Source of the DNA: Wenyingzhuangia sp. 2_MG-2023
Lineage (GTDB): Bacteria > Bacteroidota > Bacteroidia > Flavobacteriales > Flavobacteriaceae
Length of the DNA: 64,000 nucleotides
NCBI RefSeq assembly: GCF_030548295.1
Contig: NZ_JAUOSB010000002.1
Span: 126,001-190,000, forward strand
Reading direction: 5' to 3'
Below, piece after piece: positions 53,887-61,563 of the stretch. Every line of letters starts with the position of its first letter. Within the stretch, counting starts at the first letter, position 1. The notes below the pieces were generated by a model that saw only the letters and a list, made by a program, of their open reading frames with translations, did no database searches and had not been told where the DNA came from. Both the position numbers and the translations under genes were made by a program.

Positions 53887-55350
53887 TTATAAATCTACTC
53901 CTGTCCCTTGTAATGTATTGTCATGATTCCACATAATCAACCAAGGATCTTTCGTGTTCAATTGAAATTTTTTCAACTTAGATTTCATATGTATCAATAC
54001 TTCTTGATATTCTTTTTTCTCAACCAAATTGTTTACTTCTCCCGGGTCTTTATCCAAATCAAACAGTTCAAATTCAGCATGTCTTAAATACTGATCCACG
54101 GTTTTATTCCCATACATTTCAGCATGATTTCTATACACACTTTGCCAAGTAGATGAAGCCCATAAATCTGAAGCAAACGGATAATCCAATTGCCAAGCAA
54201 TGTTCCAAATCAATTTGTATTTTCCCTCTATAGCAACTCTCATTGGATAATACATGGTAATTTCGTGAAACGTATGAGATGCATACACCTCATCCCATCC
54301 CTTGGGATTTTCTTTTCCTATAATTTTATCAAAAGATTTTCCATGAAACTCTGTAGTATCATAATCTACATTTGCCATTTCTAAAATTGTTGGTGTCAAA
54401 TCCACCCAAGAAATTTTAGCATTGTTTACCCCGCCTTTATTTTCTTTTAGCATAGGATTTTTAACAATACACGGCAATTGAATTCCAGGTTCGTAAACCG
54501 TTGTTTTTGCTCCTGGAAAAGCCATTCCGTTATCTGATATATAAAAAACAATCGTATTATTCAATTTCCCTACATCTTGTAAATGTTTCATTAATTGACC
54601 AAACCCTTGATCTATTCTAGAAATACTCTGATAATATTGCGCTATTTCTTCCCTAGACTCTTTGGTGTCTGGTAAAAAATCTGGAACTATTACATCTTTA
54701 GGATCATATACAACTTGTTTTTCTCCTGGATAAGGTTCTTTTTTATTTCCAAAAGTATTGGGTAAATTCCATGGATCAGAAACAAAAGGATGTCCCCTAT
54801 GTGGATCATCTGTACAGAAATATAAAAAGAAAGGTTTTTCTGATTTTAACACATCTACACAAGCATCTGCCATTTCTAAAGTACTTCTCGGATCTGCTTC
54901 TAAAACAGTATTAAAATGATACACTTTTTCTGGAGCTACATGATATTTTCCTATTCTAGCTGTTTCATAGCCTGCTTGTTCTAACAAAACAGGTAAAGAT
55001 TTTACGTTGTCGTAAGTACTAAAATGATGATAATCGTGTACATGTCCGTAAGAACCTGTTGCATGTCCAAATTTACCTGTCAATATAACCGATCTGCTGG
55101 CTGCACAACTTGCACTGGTACAATACGCATTGTTAAAACGAACACCTTCTGATGCCATTTTATCTAAATTAGGAGTTTGAATTATTTTATTTCCATAACT
55201 TCCTAAAGCATCTTTTCCATGATCATCTGCAACAAACAAAATGATATTTGGTTTCGATGTTTTTTTTACTTCCTTATGTTGTTTAGGAGCACATGAAACA
55301 CACACAAAACCGAATAAAAAAAGAATTAAATATTTACTACTTACCTTCAT
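53887..55350 (-). CDS. S1 sulfatase with CAASR motif, lipoprotein
   Basis: A 487-residue lipoprotein (lipobox 'CVSC', cysteine 20). D42-D43 in 'ADDHG', formylglycine motif C82-A-A-S-R (Ala for Pro, an allowed variant), and 'ISDNGMAFPGAKT' as the distal metal site. 'NPKGWDEVYASHTFHE' and 'DDPHRGHPFV' give the other His positions. It resembles the N-sulfatase-like (S1_8-like) group, like the sulfatases at 4311 and 31305. It forms an operon with the FAD oxidoreductase downstream. Upstream, a TGTAC element lies 99 nt before the ATG. Confidence 0.88.
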   Translation of the reverse strand: MKVSSKYLILFLFGFVCVSCAPKQHKEVKKTSKPNIILFVADDHGKDALGSYGNKIIQTPNLDKMASEGVRFNNAYCTSASCAASRSVILTGKFGHATGSYGHVHDYHHFSTYDNVKSLPVLLEQAGYETARIGKYHVAPEKVYHFNTVLEADPRSTLEMADACVDVLKSEKPFFLYFCTDDPHRGHPFVSDPWNLPNTFGNKKEPYPGEKQVVYDPKDVIVPDFLPDTKESREEIAQYYQSISRIDQGFGQLMKHLQDVGKLNNTIVFYISDNGMAFPGAKTTVYEPGIQLPCIVKNPMLKENKGGVNNAKISWVDLTPTILEMANVDYDTTEFHGKSFDKIIGKENPKGWDEVYASHTFHEITMYYPMRVAIEGKYKLIWNIAWQLDYPFASDLWASSTWQSVYRNHAEMYGNKTVDQYLRHAEFELFDLDKDPGEVNNLVEKKEYQEVLIHMKSKLKKFQLNTKDPWLIMWNHDNTLQGTGVDL

Positions 55351-55367
55351 TATTTTGATGAATTTTA

Positions 55368-55376
55368 CAAATTATA
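55368..55376 (-). promoter_or_regulatory. Possible -7 box before sulfatase at 53887
   Basis: Minus strand TATAATTTG, one base longer than TAnnTTTG, 18 nt before the ATG at 55350. The same nonamer precedes the GH-D gene. Confidence 0.3.
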
Positions 55377-55427
55377 TGTAAACGTAAAATTACCGCTCTA
55401 TCTTCTTAAAGATGTCTTTCACTAGTG

Positions 55428-55449
55428 ATTTTATGTTCTTTACAGTACA
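55428..55449 (-). promoter_or_regulatory. TGTAC element with matching downstream half
   Basis: Minus strand TGTAC, three bases, AAAG, one base, ACAT, one base, AAAT. Its first base is 99 nt before the ATG at 55350. It matches the element at 60038-60059 at 17 of 22 positions. Confidence 0.4.
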
Positions 55450-55464
55450 TAAAAAGAGAGATAC

Positions 55465-57042
55465 CTACTTTACCACAACTTTATTAACAACTGAAGTTGA
55501 ACCTGTTAATATTTCTAAATAATACACACCACTTAATTTCTCTGAGATATCAATTCTAGGATTGGTTTCTTTCGCTTCAAATTCTTGAATCAAACTTCCT
55601 ACAGAATTGTACATTTTAACACGACTTCCTTTAGGACAATAAACGTTAAAAAAAGAATCTGCAGGATTGGGATATACATAAACCCCGTTATCCCTATTCG
55701 AAAACACACCTTCACAATCTAAAGCAGTTTTTACTTCTAATAAATCTCCAGGCTCAGTGCTCATTTTATACGTGCTAGACATTGATTCTTGAACTTTATT
55801 TCCATTTTTATAAAAAGTATAAGGAGCTGTTCCCTCATTCACCACAATTGTTGAATTGTTTAATTGAGAAGTAATATGTACTTCAATATTTTTTGCTTCA
55901 ATAATATTGACAACATATTCATTTACTGTTGTAGATTCTTCTGAACCAATTTTAAAATCGTAATCACCAGGATTTAAATTTTCAATACTTATAGATCTAG
56001 AAAATGTTGTTTTTACTCCTTCCAATAAAACATAATAACTTCCTTCTTCTTGAGCGTTGATGTTAATTTGACCATTATTTTTATCTTGACAAGACTCACC
56101 AACAGTACTTACATCAAAGAGTACTACCTCCTCTATTTCCCCTATTTTTTTAAAAACAATAGCATCTACATAAAAACTACCTTTGTAAGCCTCATCATCA
56201 GAAAAATTTGAAACTAGAATTTTAAAATCAGTATTTTCTGCCTTTTCATTCAATACAAATTCTTTTTTTAAACCAACCCATTCATGTCTAGGAAGTTCTT
56301 CTATTTCCCATTCTGTAGAAATCCATGGTTCTGAAATATGTGTGTAAAAACTAGGAATGGTTGTTTCACTCTCTATCCACACCTGTAAACTTACCTCGTA
56401 ACTCCCTGTAGACAAGTACAGATTTTCACTTTCTATAGTACTTATTTCACCAATTAATGGAACTTCTGCTGGCAATTCTGTTTCATTTACCAACAATTGC
56501 AAATCATCTACATATAAAGTCCCAATTCCACCATAAGAAGCATCCATTAAAAGTCTAACATTGGTATTTACAAATGGTTTTGATATTTCAAAAGGTATAG
56601 AAAGCTCAACCCACTGATCTTTTGCCACAGTAGACAAGTCAAAAATCACATTTACATCCGTCTCTCCTTCCGTTCTAAAATTTACTTTTATTGCTGATAT
56701 ATTTGCTCCAGTCTCTACCCATACTTTGGTTTTCAAATCGTAATTACCCGCTTCTAAAGCAATTAACATTTCAGAAATAGTACTGCTCCCAAACGCTTTT
56801 TTACTTCCTGTAAAAGAAACATCATTGGTATATTTTAAGCTACGAGAACTTCCATCAGCCCCTTTATTAGTTACAATAGACCAATTTTCAGGTTGTTGCA
56901 TCCACCATCCATCATCTCCTGTAGAAACTTCAAAACCATAATACTCAGAATCCAAAATATTTACTTTTTCCTGTGCCTGATTTTTCAATATATTTCCCAG
57001 ACTAAAAACCACAATCAACCTAAACAAATTATTAATTTTCAT
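55465..57042 (-). CDS. T9SS-exported protein with carbohydrate-binding-like domains
   Basis: A 525-residue protein with a leader to 'KNQAQ'. Two jelly-roll regions follow: about 30-185 ('ETDVNVIFDLSTVAKDQWVELS' like a CBM fold) and about 200-310. Then comes the 'GESCQDKNNGQINI' sandwich module (about 318-450) shared with the GH42-like enzyme at 17343, and a type IX sorting domain ('YPNPADSFFNVY', 'GVYYLEIL'). No catalytic site is seen. I infer a surface glycan-binding protein that presents carrageenan to the GH150-like enzyme, which is encoded 5 nt upstream in the same operon. No terminator is obvious after it. Confidence 0.68.
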   Translation of the reverse strand: MKINNLFRLIVVFSLGNILKNQAQEKVNILDSEYYGFEVSTGDDGWWMQQPENWSIVTNKGADGSSRSLKYTNDVSFTGSKKAFGSSTISEMLIALEAGNYDLKTKVWVETGANISAIKVNFRTEGETDVNVIFDLSTVAKDQWVELSIPFEISKPFVNTNVRLLMDASYGGIGTLYVDDLQLLVNETELPAEVPLIGEISTIESENLYLSTGSYEVSLQVWIESETTIPSFYTHISEPWISTEWEIEELPRHEWVGLKKEFVLNEKAENTDFKILVSNFSDDEAYKGSFYVDAIVFKKIGEIEEVVLFDVSTVGESCQDKNNGQININAQEEGSYYVLLEGVKTTFSRSISIENLNPGDYDFKIGSEESTTVNEYVVNIIEAKNIEVHITSQLNNSTIVVNEGTAPYTFYKNGNKVQESMSSTYKMSTEPGDLLEVKTALDCEGVFSNRDNGVYVYPNPADSFFNVYCPKGSRVKMYNSVGSLIQEFEAKETNPRIDISEKLSGVYYLEILTGSTSVVNKVVVK

Positions 57043-57047
57043 AGCTT

Positions 57048-59963
57048 TTAGTTTAATGGTGAGCTCAATGTAATGTCTATAAAACGAAAAGATCCAGTAG
57101 GAATATTTACTTCAACACTTCCTGAAGTTCCATACGTAGTCCCATCCAAAACATCCCTCATTCCGATGGCATTTATACTCTGAAATGTAACCACGGCTTT
57201 TCTGTCTTCGGGATTCAGATATCCTCCGTCTATCAACGTCAAGCGAAGGTTGGTTGAAGATGTTTGAGCAACCACCCAAGCTACATTTCCACTAACTGTA
57301 AGAGGAATTTTTTTTGCTCCTTCTTTTATTTCAGCTTCAACAGTTTTGTAATATTGATTGGCATTGAATTTTTGCAATCCGTCTGCTGAGTAATAATACC
57401 TACCATCCGTGTAATATTCTTTTAAAATATCTTTATAAATAGGATGCAAATGATCTTTTAACAATCCCCTAGGTGCTGACAAATCAGCATAAACTCCTTT
57501 CTGCGGAGGTGTGATTAAAACCAATCCGTTTGGATAATTAGGCAAATAATTTTGTCTACGATCTTTTACATTTCCTGCATAGGTTGAAAAATCCCAAGAA
57601 GTATTTTTAGCTCCCATCCAATTGGCATTTTGTCTGCTAAACACAAAAGGATTGTTGTTCACAAATTCCTCATCATAATGTGTTGCCCATTTCAAACTAC
57701 TTCCTTCTACTAAAAAATCTTCATCAGGTTCAAACATACCAATATGAACTGGTGATATACTCAACAATTCATTTGGCTTAGGCACAAACAAAGCTCCTTT
57801 GGCTACCAAATCCCAAACAATACTCATGTAATCAGGATCTACTGCAAAATTATTAATGAAAGTTGCTCCGTTTGCCATGTGATAAATCAAATGACGTAAA
57901 AAATGATTCGGCAATTGCTGATGACAAAATTGTCTAGACCTATCGTAACTAGGGTTGTCTGGAACCGTTCTTGTTCCCCAATTATCCACAGATCCACTTG
58001 CCCAAATACCAACTCTACTTGCCACACTTATATCCATAGCTTTGTCTGTAGTTTCTTCCATAGAAGGCACAAAAACATCGGCATATTCTCCTGATAACAA
58101 TCCTCCCCACATAGGCAAAAACACATTTGCTTGCCAAAAATTATGTTTTGTTCTCACAAAAATATTTCCGTTTTTAGTTTTTGCATAATCTGCCAAAGGA
58201 TAAAACAAATCATTCATTACCCATTCAAAATCAGAAGAGTGATCTTCTAATTCAGGATAAATCAATACTGTTTTTTTACCATCTGCATAGTCTAATATTT
58301 GTTTGGTGGTATTCAACTGAAACATGTAGGGATCGTTTCCGTGACCACCCCAATACGCGATTCCTTTATCTCCATTTGGAACCTCATCATACCAAGCCGT
58401 AATGTAATCTATAGCTCCTTGCTGTGTCAACGTATAATCTCTACGTCCATCTCTTTTGCTTTGATATTTAGCATTTCCCATACTAGAGCGATCCCAATTT
58501 TCTGCTTGCCCCATATGACTTCCTCCTAAGAACACAGGAGAATTGTAATTGTTTCTGATGTTGTTTGCAGTTGTTTTGGCCAAACCTTCTTCAGTACTTT
58601 CTGTCATAAAATAAATTTCTCTAGCTTCTCTTTGCGAAGTTGGCTTTACGTATGAAGCTAAATTTGTTCTTATTTTTGCTGTGTTTTCTAAAATGTCTTG
58701 AATTTTTCCTTGAGGAATTAAATCTTCATAAGCCGTTTTCCAATCTGGATTTTCAGTATCTAAAATGTGAATTTGGCTTCCGCCACTCTGACAACTTGCT
58801 AAAATTAATGTATTGGAATTGGGTTTTTTCCACAAGTCGTAATACGAATATTTTGTGTTTAATTTTTCTTCACTAGCCACATCAAAATCTTTGTTAACCA
58901 ACACAATTTGATTCCCCACTAAAAAGAAATATTTTTCTGTATCGACATCAACAATTAGTTCTGGCTGCACTACAGAGTAGCCAAAACCAAGCTTTGTTAA
59001 TGCATATTGGTCTGTCTCATCATTTTTTAAATTTAACCGAGATACATTTGCGCTATTCTGATGGTTAGAAGCTCCCATTAAAATTTCTTGTGTACCATCT
59101 TTATCAAAGTCTGAAAACCTTAATTCTCCGATAGGACTTAGTCCTTCTGTTTCTATTCTTTTTAAAGGTTCATCTTCTAAAACATCAAACACATAAATAG
59201 CTCCTTTGTCTTGAGACGGATTGTTGCTTGCATGCATGATCAAATAATCATTGGATGCATCTTTTTTAATGGGTCTTAAAAAATTTGCATAGTGAACATT
59301 GTCTTTTGCTGTAGTGGTTCCCCATGTTTTTTCTTCTGAATATTCTGAAGATTTTAATTCTTTTTCCAAAATTCCATTTGCAGAAATGTAGTAACAATTC
59401 AAATCCAGACTTCCTCCAATCACATGTGGAATTCCATCTTTCTGAACAACAGTTACTGCGTACATTGGCACTTCATTTTTCTGGTATTGCCAAACTGTTT
59501 TCCCATTTGAATCTAAACAGTAAATAGTTCCATCTGCATTGGCTATCAAAACCTCATCATTTCCATCTCCTGTAATATCAGCACACCAAAAATCGTGAAC
59601 CATAAAACCCGACAATTTATTTTTCCATAAGATAACTCCATCAAAACCAATTGCCATTACAATTCCATCATAAGAACTTGCAACAATGGAGCTAACATTG
59701 TTAAAACTAGCCGTTCTTACTTTATGGATGGTATGCCCGGTTTCAATACTTAAAATAGCACCATTCTCTTTCACTTTTTCTGGAAGTTTGTATTGTAAAG
59801 ACTTACTGCCTTTAAAAGATTTACTGTCTGAAATACTCCAAAGACTTGTTGATGCTGTTCTCCAATTTTCTATTCCTTCTTCAAAATCATATTCTTTTTG
59901 AGAAAAAACAAGAGCATTACTCATAAAAAGTAGCACTATTAAAAAGTAATTTTTTAAATGCAT
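57048..59963 (-). CDS. GH150-like lambda-carrageenase
   Basis: A 971-residue secreted protein (leader to 'ALVFSQ'). A jelly-roll-like start (about 25-75) leads into a PQQ/VCBS-type beta-propeller (about 80-420) with 'DITGDGNDEVLIA' near 129. The C-terminal catalytic module has 'WGGHGNDPYM' near 541, 'YPELEDH' near 568, and 'VPSMEETTDKAMD'. Propeller plus a module unlike other families, at this length, is what is described for GH150 lambda-carrageenases (endo-beta-1,4 cleavage). It is very close to the partial gene at 61564 and more distant from that at 23403. It heads an operon with a binding protein; a TGTACCC element and a large inverted repeat lie upstream. The assignment is from architecture and context. 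Confidence 0.66.
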   Translation of the reverse strand: MHLKNYFLIVLLFMSNALVFSQKEYDFEEGIENWRTASTSLWSISDSKSFKGSKSLQYKLPEKVKENGAILSIETGHTIHKVRTASFNNVSSIVASSYDGIVMAIGFDGVILWKNKLSGFMVHDFWCADITGDGNDEVLIANADGTIYCLDSNGKTVWQYQKNEVPMYAVTVVQKDGIPHVIGGSLDLNCYYISANGILEKELKSSEYSEEKTWGTTTAKDNVHYANFLRPIKKDASNDYLIMHASNNPSQDKGAIYVFDVLEDEPLKRIETEGLSPIGELRFSDFDKDGTQEILMGASNHQNSANVSRLNLKNDETDQYALTKLGFGYSVVQPELIVDVDTEKYFFLVGNQIVLVNKDFDVASEEKLNTKYSYYDLWKKPNSNTLILASCQSGGSQIHILDTENPDWKTAYEDLIPQGKIQDILENTAKIRTNLASYVKPTSQREAREIYFMTESTEEGLAKTTANNIRNNYNSPVFLGGSHMGQAENWDRSSMGNAKYQSKRDGRRDYTLTQQGAIDYITAWYDEVPNGDKGIAYWGGHGNDPYMFQLNTTKQILDYADGKKTVLIYPELEDHSSDFEWVMNDLFYPLADYAKTKNGNIFVRTKHNFWQANVFLPMWGGLLSGEYADVFVPSMEETTDKAMDISVASRVGIWASGSVDNWGTRTVPDNPSYDRSRQFCHQQLPNHFLRHLIYHMANGATFINNFAVDPDYMSIVWDLVAKGALFVPKPNELLSISPVHIGMFEPDEDFLVEGSSLKWATHYDEEFVNNNPFVFSRQNANWMGAKNTSWDFSTYAGNVKDRRQNYLPNYPNGLVLITPPQKGVYADLSAPRGLLKDHLHPIYKDILKEYYTDGRYYYSADGLQKFNANQYYKTVEAEIKEGAKKIPLTVSGNVAWVVAQTSSTNLRLTLIDGGYLNPEDRKAVVTFQSINAIGMRDVLDGTTYGTSGSVEVNIPTGSFRFIDITLSSPLN

Positions 59964-59991
59964 AAATAAATATTATTACTAATTGTTCAAT

Positions 59992-60043
59992 ATTTAAATA
60001 TACCTACTACCTACAAATCTCATGATTTTGTAGGTATATTTAA
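59992..60043. repeat. Large inverted repeat in the GH150-like leader
   Basis: ATTTAAATATACCTAC at 59992-60007 pairs with the reverse complement at 60028-60043, with AAATC/GATTT continuing the stem. The left arm carries an extra 7-bp copy (TACCTAC twice at 60001-60014). It lies between the upstream terminator and the ATG at 59963, so it could be an operator or an mRNA leader structure. Confidence 0.55.
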
Positions 60044-60059
60044 TGTGCTTTTGGGTACA
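60038..60059 (-). promoter_or_regulatory. TGTACCC element upstream of GH150-like gene
   Basis: Minus strand TGTACCCAAAAGCACATTAAAT; first base 96 nt before the ATG at 59963. Matches the 55428-55449 element at 17 of 22 bases and shares TGTACCC with 26186-26192. Confidence 0.45.
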
Positions 60060-60061
60060 AA

Positions 60062-60084
60062 AAAGACCACTAAAAGTGGTCTTT
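60062..60084 (-). terminator. Terminator after T9SS binding protein at 60111
   Basis: Perfect 10-bp stem AAAGACCACT with AGTGGTCTTT, 3-nt loop, six T on the minus strand. Confidence 0.9.
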
Positions 60085-60110
60085 AACTAAAAAATAAAGT
60101 TGTTTTGTAA

Positions 60111-61382
60111 TTATAAAGCAACTTTTACAGCATCTTGCTTGTTTCCTTTTGACATTTTAACAATGTAAATCCCACTAGACAGTCCTTTTACACCAACTTG
60201 CTGACCCGCAACAGAATACACTGCCTCTAAATTTGCTCCAGAAACACTAATACTTCCATTTTCTGCTTTTACAGAAGCTCCTTCTATTTTTGAATTAGAT
60301 GTTGATAATGATGGTGTTGTTAAGGTAGCTGACATTTCATCTATGTAAACAATATCTCCATTCAGTAAATTAGCAGCATCCCCATCTGTATAATTTAAAG
60401 CAAACCAAAACTTAACTCCATCAAAAGCATCTGGACAAGTTAGGTTAAACGTTATTTCTTCCCATTCCATTGCCGTATTTGTTGTCGTAACCGTAGCAAT
60501 AGGCTTAGTAGCTGTATCTACACTTCCATCTGTTAAACTAACTCTCGCAGATAAAGAAATAGGAGTTGCTCTATTTGTTTTTACCCACATTTTAACTTGA
60601 ATATCTGTATTTGCAGGATATTGAGTTCCATATACTTTTTCGTAACTACTAAAAGTCCAAAAAGGGTCTGTTGCATCACTCGTAAATGCAAATCGTAAAC
60701 TTTGACCTCCATCATGAGCTTCCGTAGAAGTAATTCCTCTGGTAGCATATCCTTTATTTCCTGAAAGATGTGTATCTCCAGAAGGACCATCAAAACTAGG
60801 ATTTTTAACAAACTCTGAATAGGTAATTGCCGGCATTGACGTTAAAAACTCAATCTCATCTAAGTAAAAAGCATCTCCGGCAGTATCTGGTTCATTCTGT
60901 CTAACCATCATATAAAAGTTTGTCAAATCTCCCTTCCATAAGGTATAAGAACTCATATCAATATAACTGGTTACATACTCATCCGAATTAGCCCCTATAG
61001 AAAAATTAATATCTCCATTGGCATTTGTCTTAATAGCAGAATCATCTCCATTAGTACCCCCAATTCTTATTTGAGTACCATTGGTTTCATTTTTATATCT
61101 AATTCTAATAAACTTTTTAACCGTAGCATCAATTCCTGTGACTACAGTACCTGCTACATTATTTTTAATTCCAAAGTTTGAATTTGCTCCTGATCTTTCT
61201 AATTTTAAAGCACCATCTCCAGATACACCTTCTGTTCCAGCATATGTTACTTCACTATTTCCTCCCCAACTTACAGCCCAGTTTTGCAAATCTATATCAA
61301 AATCAAAAGTTTGAGCTTGTAGTTGCGTTCCAAAAAACACACTCATTACGATAATTGTTTTTTTAAGTAGTTTTTTAATCAT
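60111..61382 (-). CDS. T9SS-exported two-domain carbohydrate-binding-like protein
   Basis: A 423-residue protein with leader to 'TQLQAQ'. Two jelly-roll domains of the carbohydrate-binding type can be seen: about 25-185 ('FRIRYKNETNGTQIRI'-like region, ending 'FYLDEIEFLTS') and about 190-355 ('NPSFDGPSGDTHLSG', 'WEEITFNL', ending 'VYIDEMSATL'), like CBM4/CBM22-type folds. A type IX sorting domain ends it ('YSVAGQQVGVKGLSSGIYIVKM'). No enzyme motif is seen. It is a single-gene unit with its own terminator between two GH150-like genes, so it may bind the same polysaccharide at the cell surface. I cannot exclude a lyase-like function. Confidence 0.7.
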   Translation of the reverse strand: MIKKLLKKTIIVMSVFFGTQLQAQTFDFDIDLQNWAVSWGGNSEVTYAGTEGVSGDGALKLERSGANSNFGIKNNVAGTVVTGIDATVKKFIRIRYKNETNGTQIRIGGTNGDDSAIKTNANGDINFSIGANSDEYVTSYIDMSSYTLWKGDLTNFYMMVRQNEPDTAGDAFYLDEIEFLTSMPAITYSEFVKNPSFDGPSGDTHLSGNKGYATRGITSTEAHDGGQSLRFAFTSDATDPFWTFSSYEKVYGTQYPANTDIQVKMWVKTNRATPISLSARVSLTDGSVDTATKPIATVTTTNTAMEWEEITFNLTCPDAFDGVKFWFALNYTDGDAANLLNGDIVYIDEMSATLTTPSLSTSNSKIEGASVKAENGSISVSGANLEAVYSVAGQQVGVKGLSSGIYIVKMSKGNKQDAVKVAL

Positions 61383-61507
61383 TTTTATTAGTTTTTATAG
61401 TTAATAATTGAATACAATTTAACAAAACAATACTTTACAAATAAACACGTCAAAAACAAACAACAACATTATATTGATATTATTCAAACAAATATTACCT
61501 TTTAATT

Positions 61508-61544
61508 AAAAAAGGCACTAGAGAGAAACACTAATGCCTTTTTT
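61508..61544 (-). terminator. Terminator after the GH150-like gene at 61564
   Basis: A 14-bp stem AAAAAAGGCATTAG with CTAGTGCCTTTTTT (one wobble), T run on the minus strand. Confidence 0.9.
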
Positions 61545-61563
61545 ATAATTTTTATGATATAAG

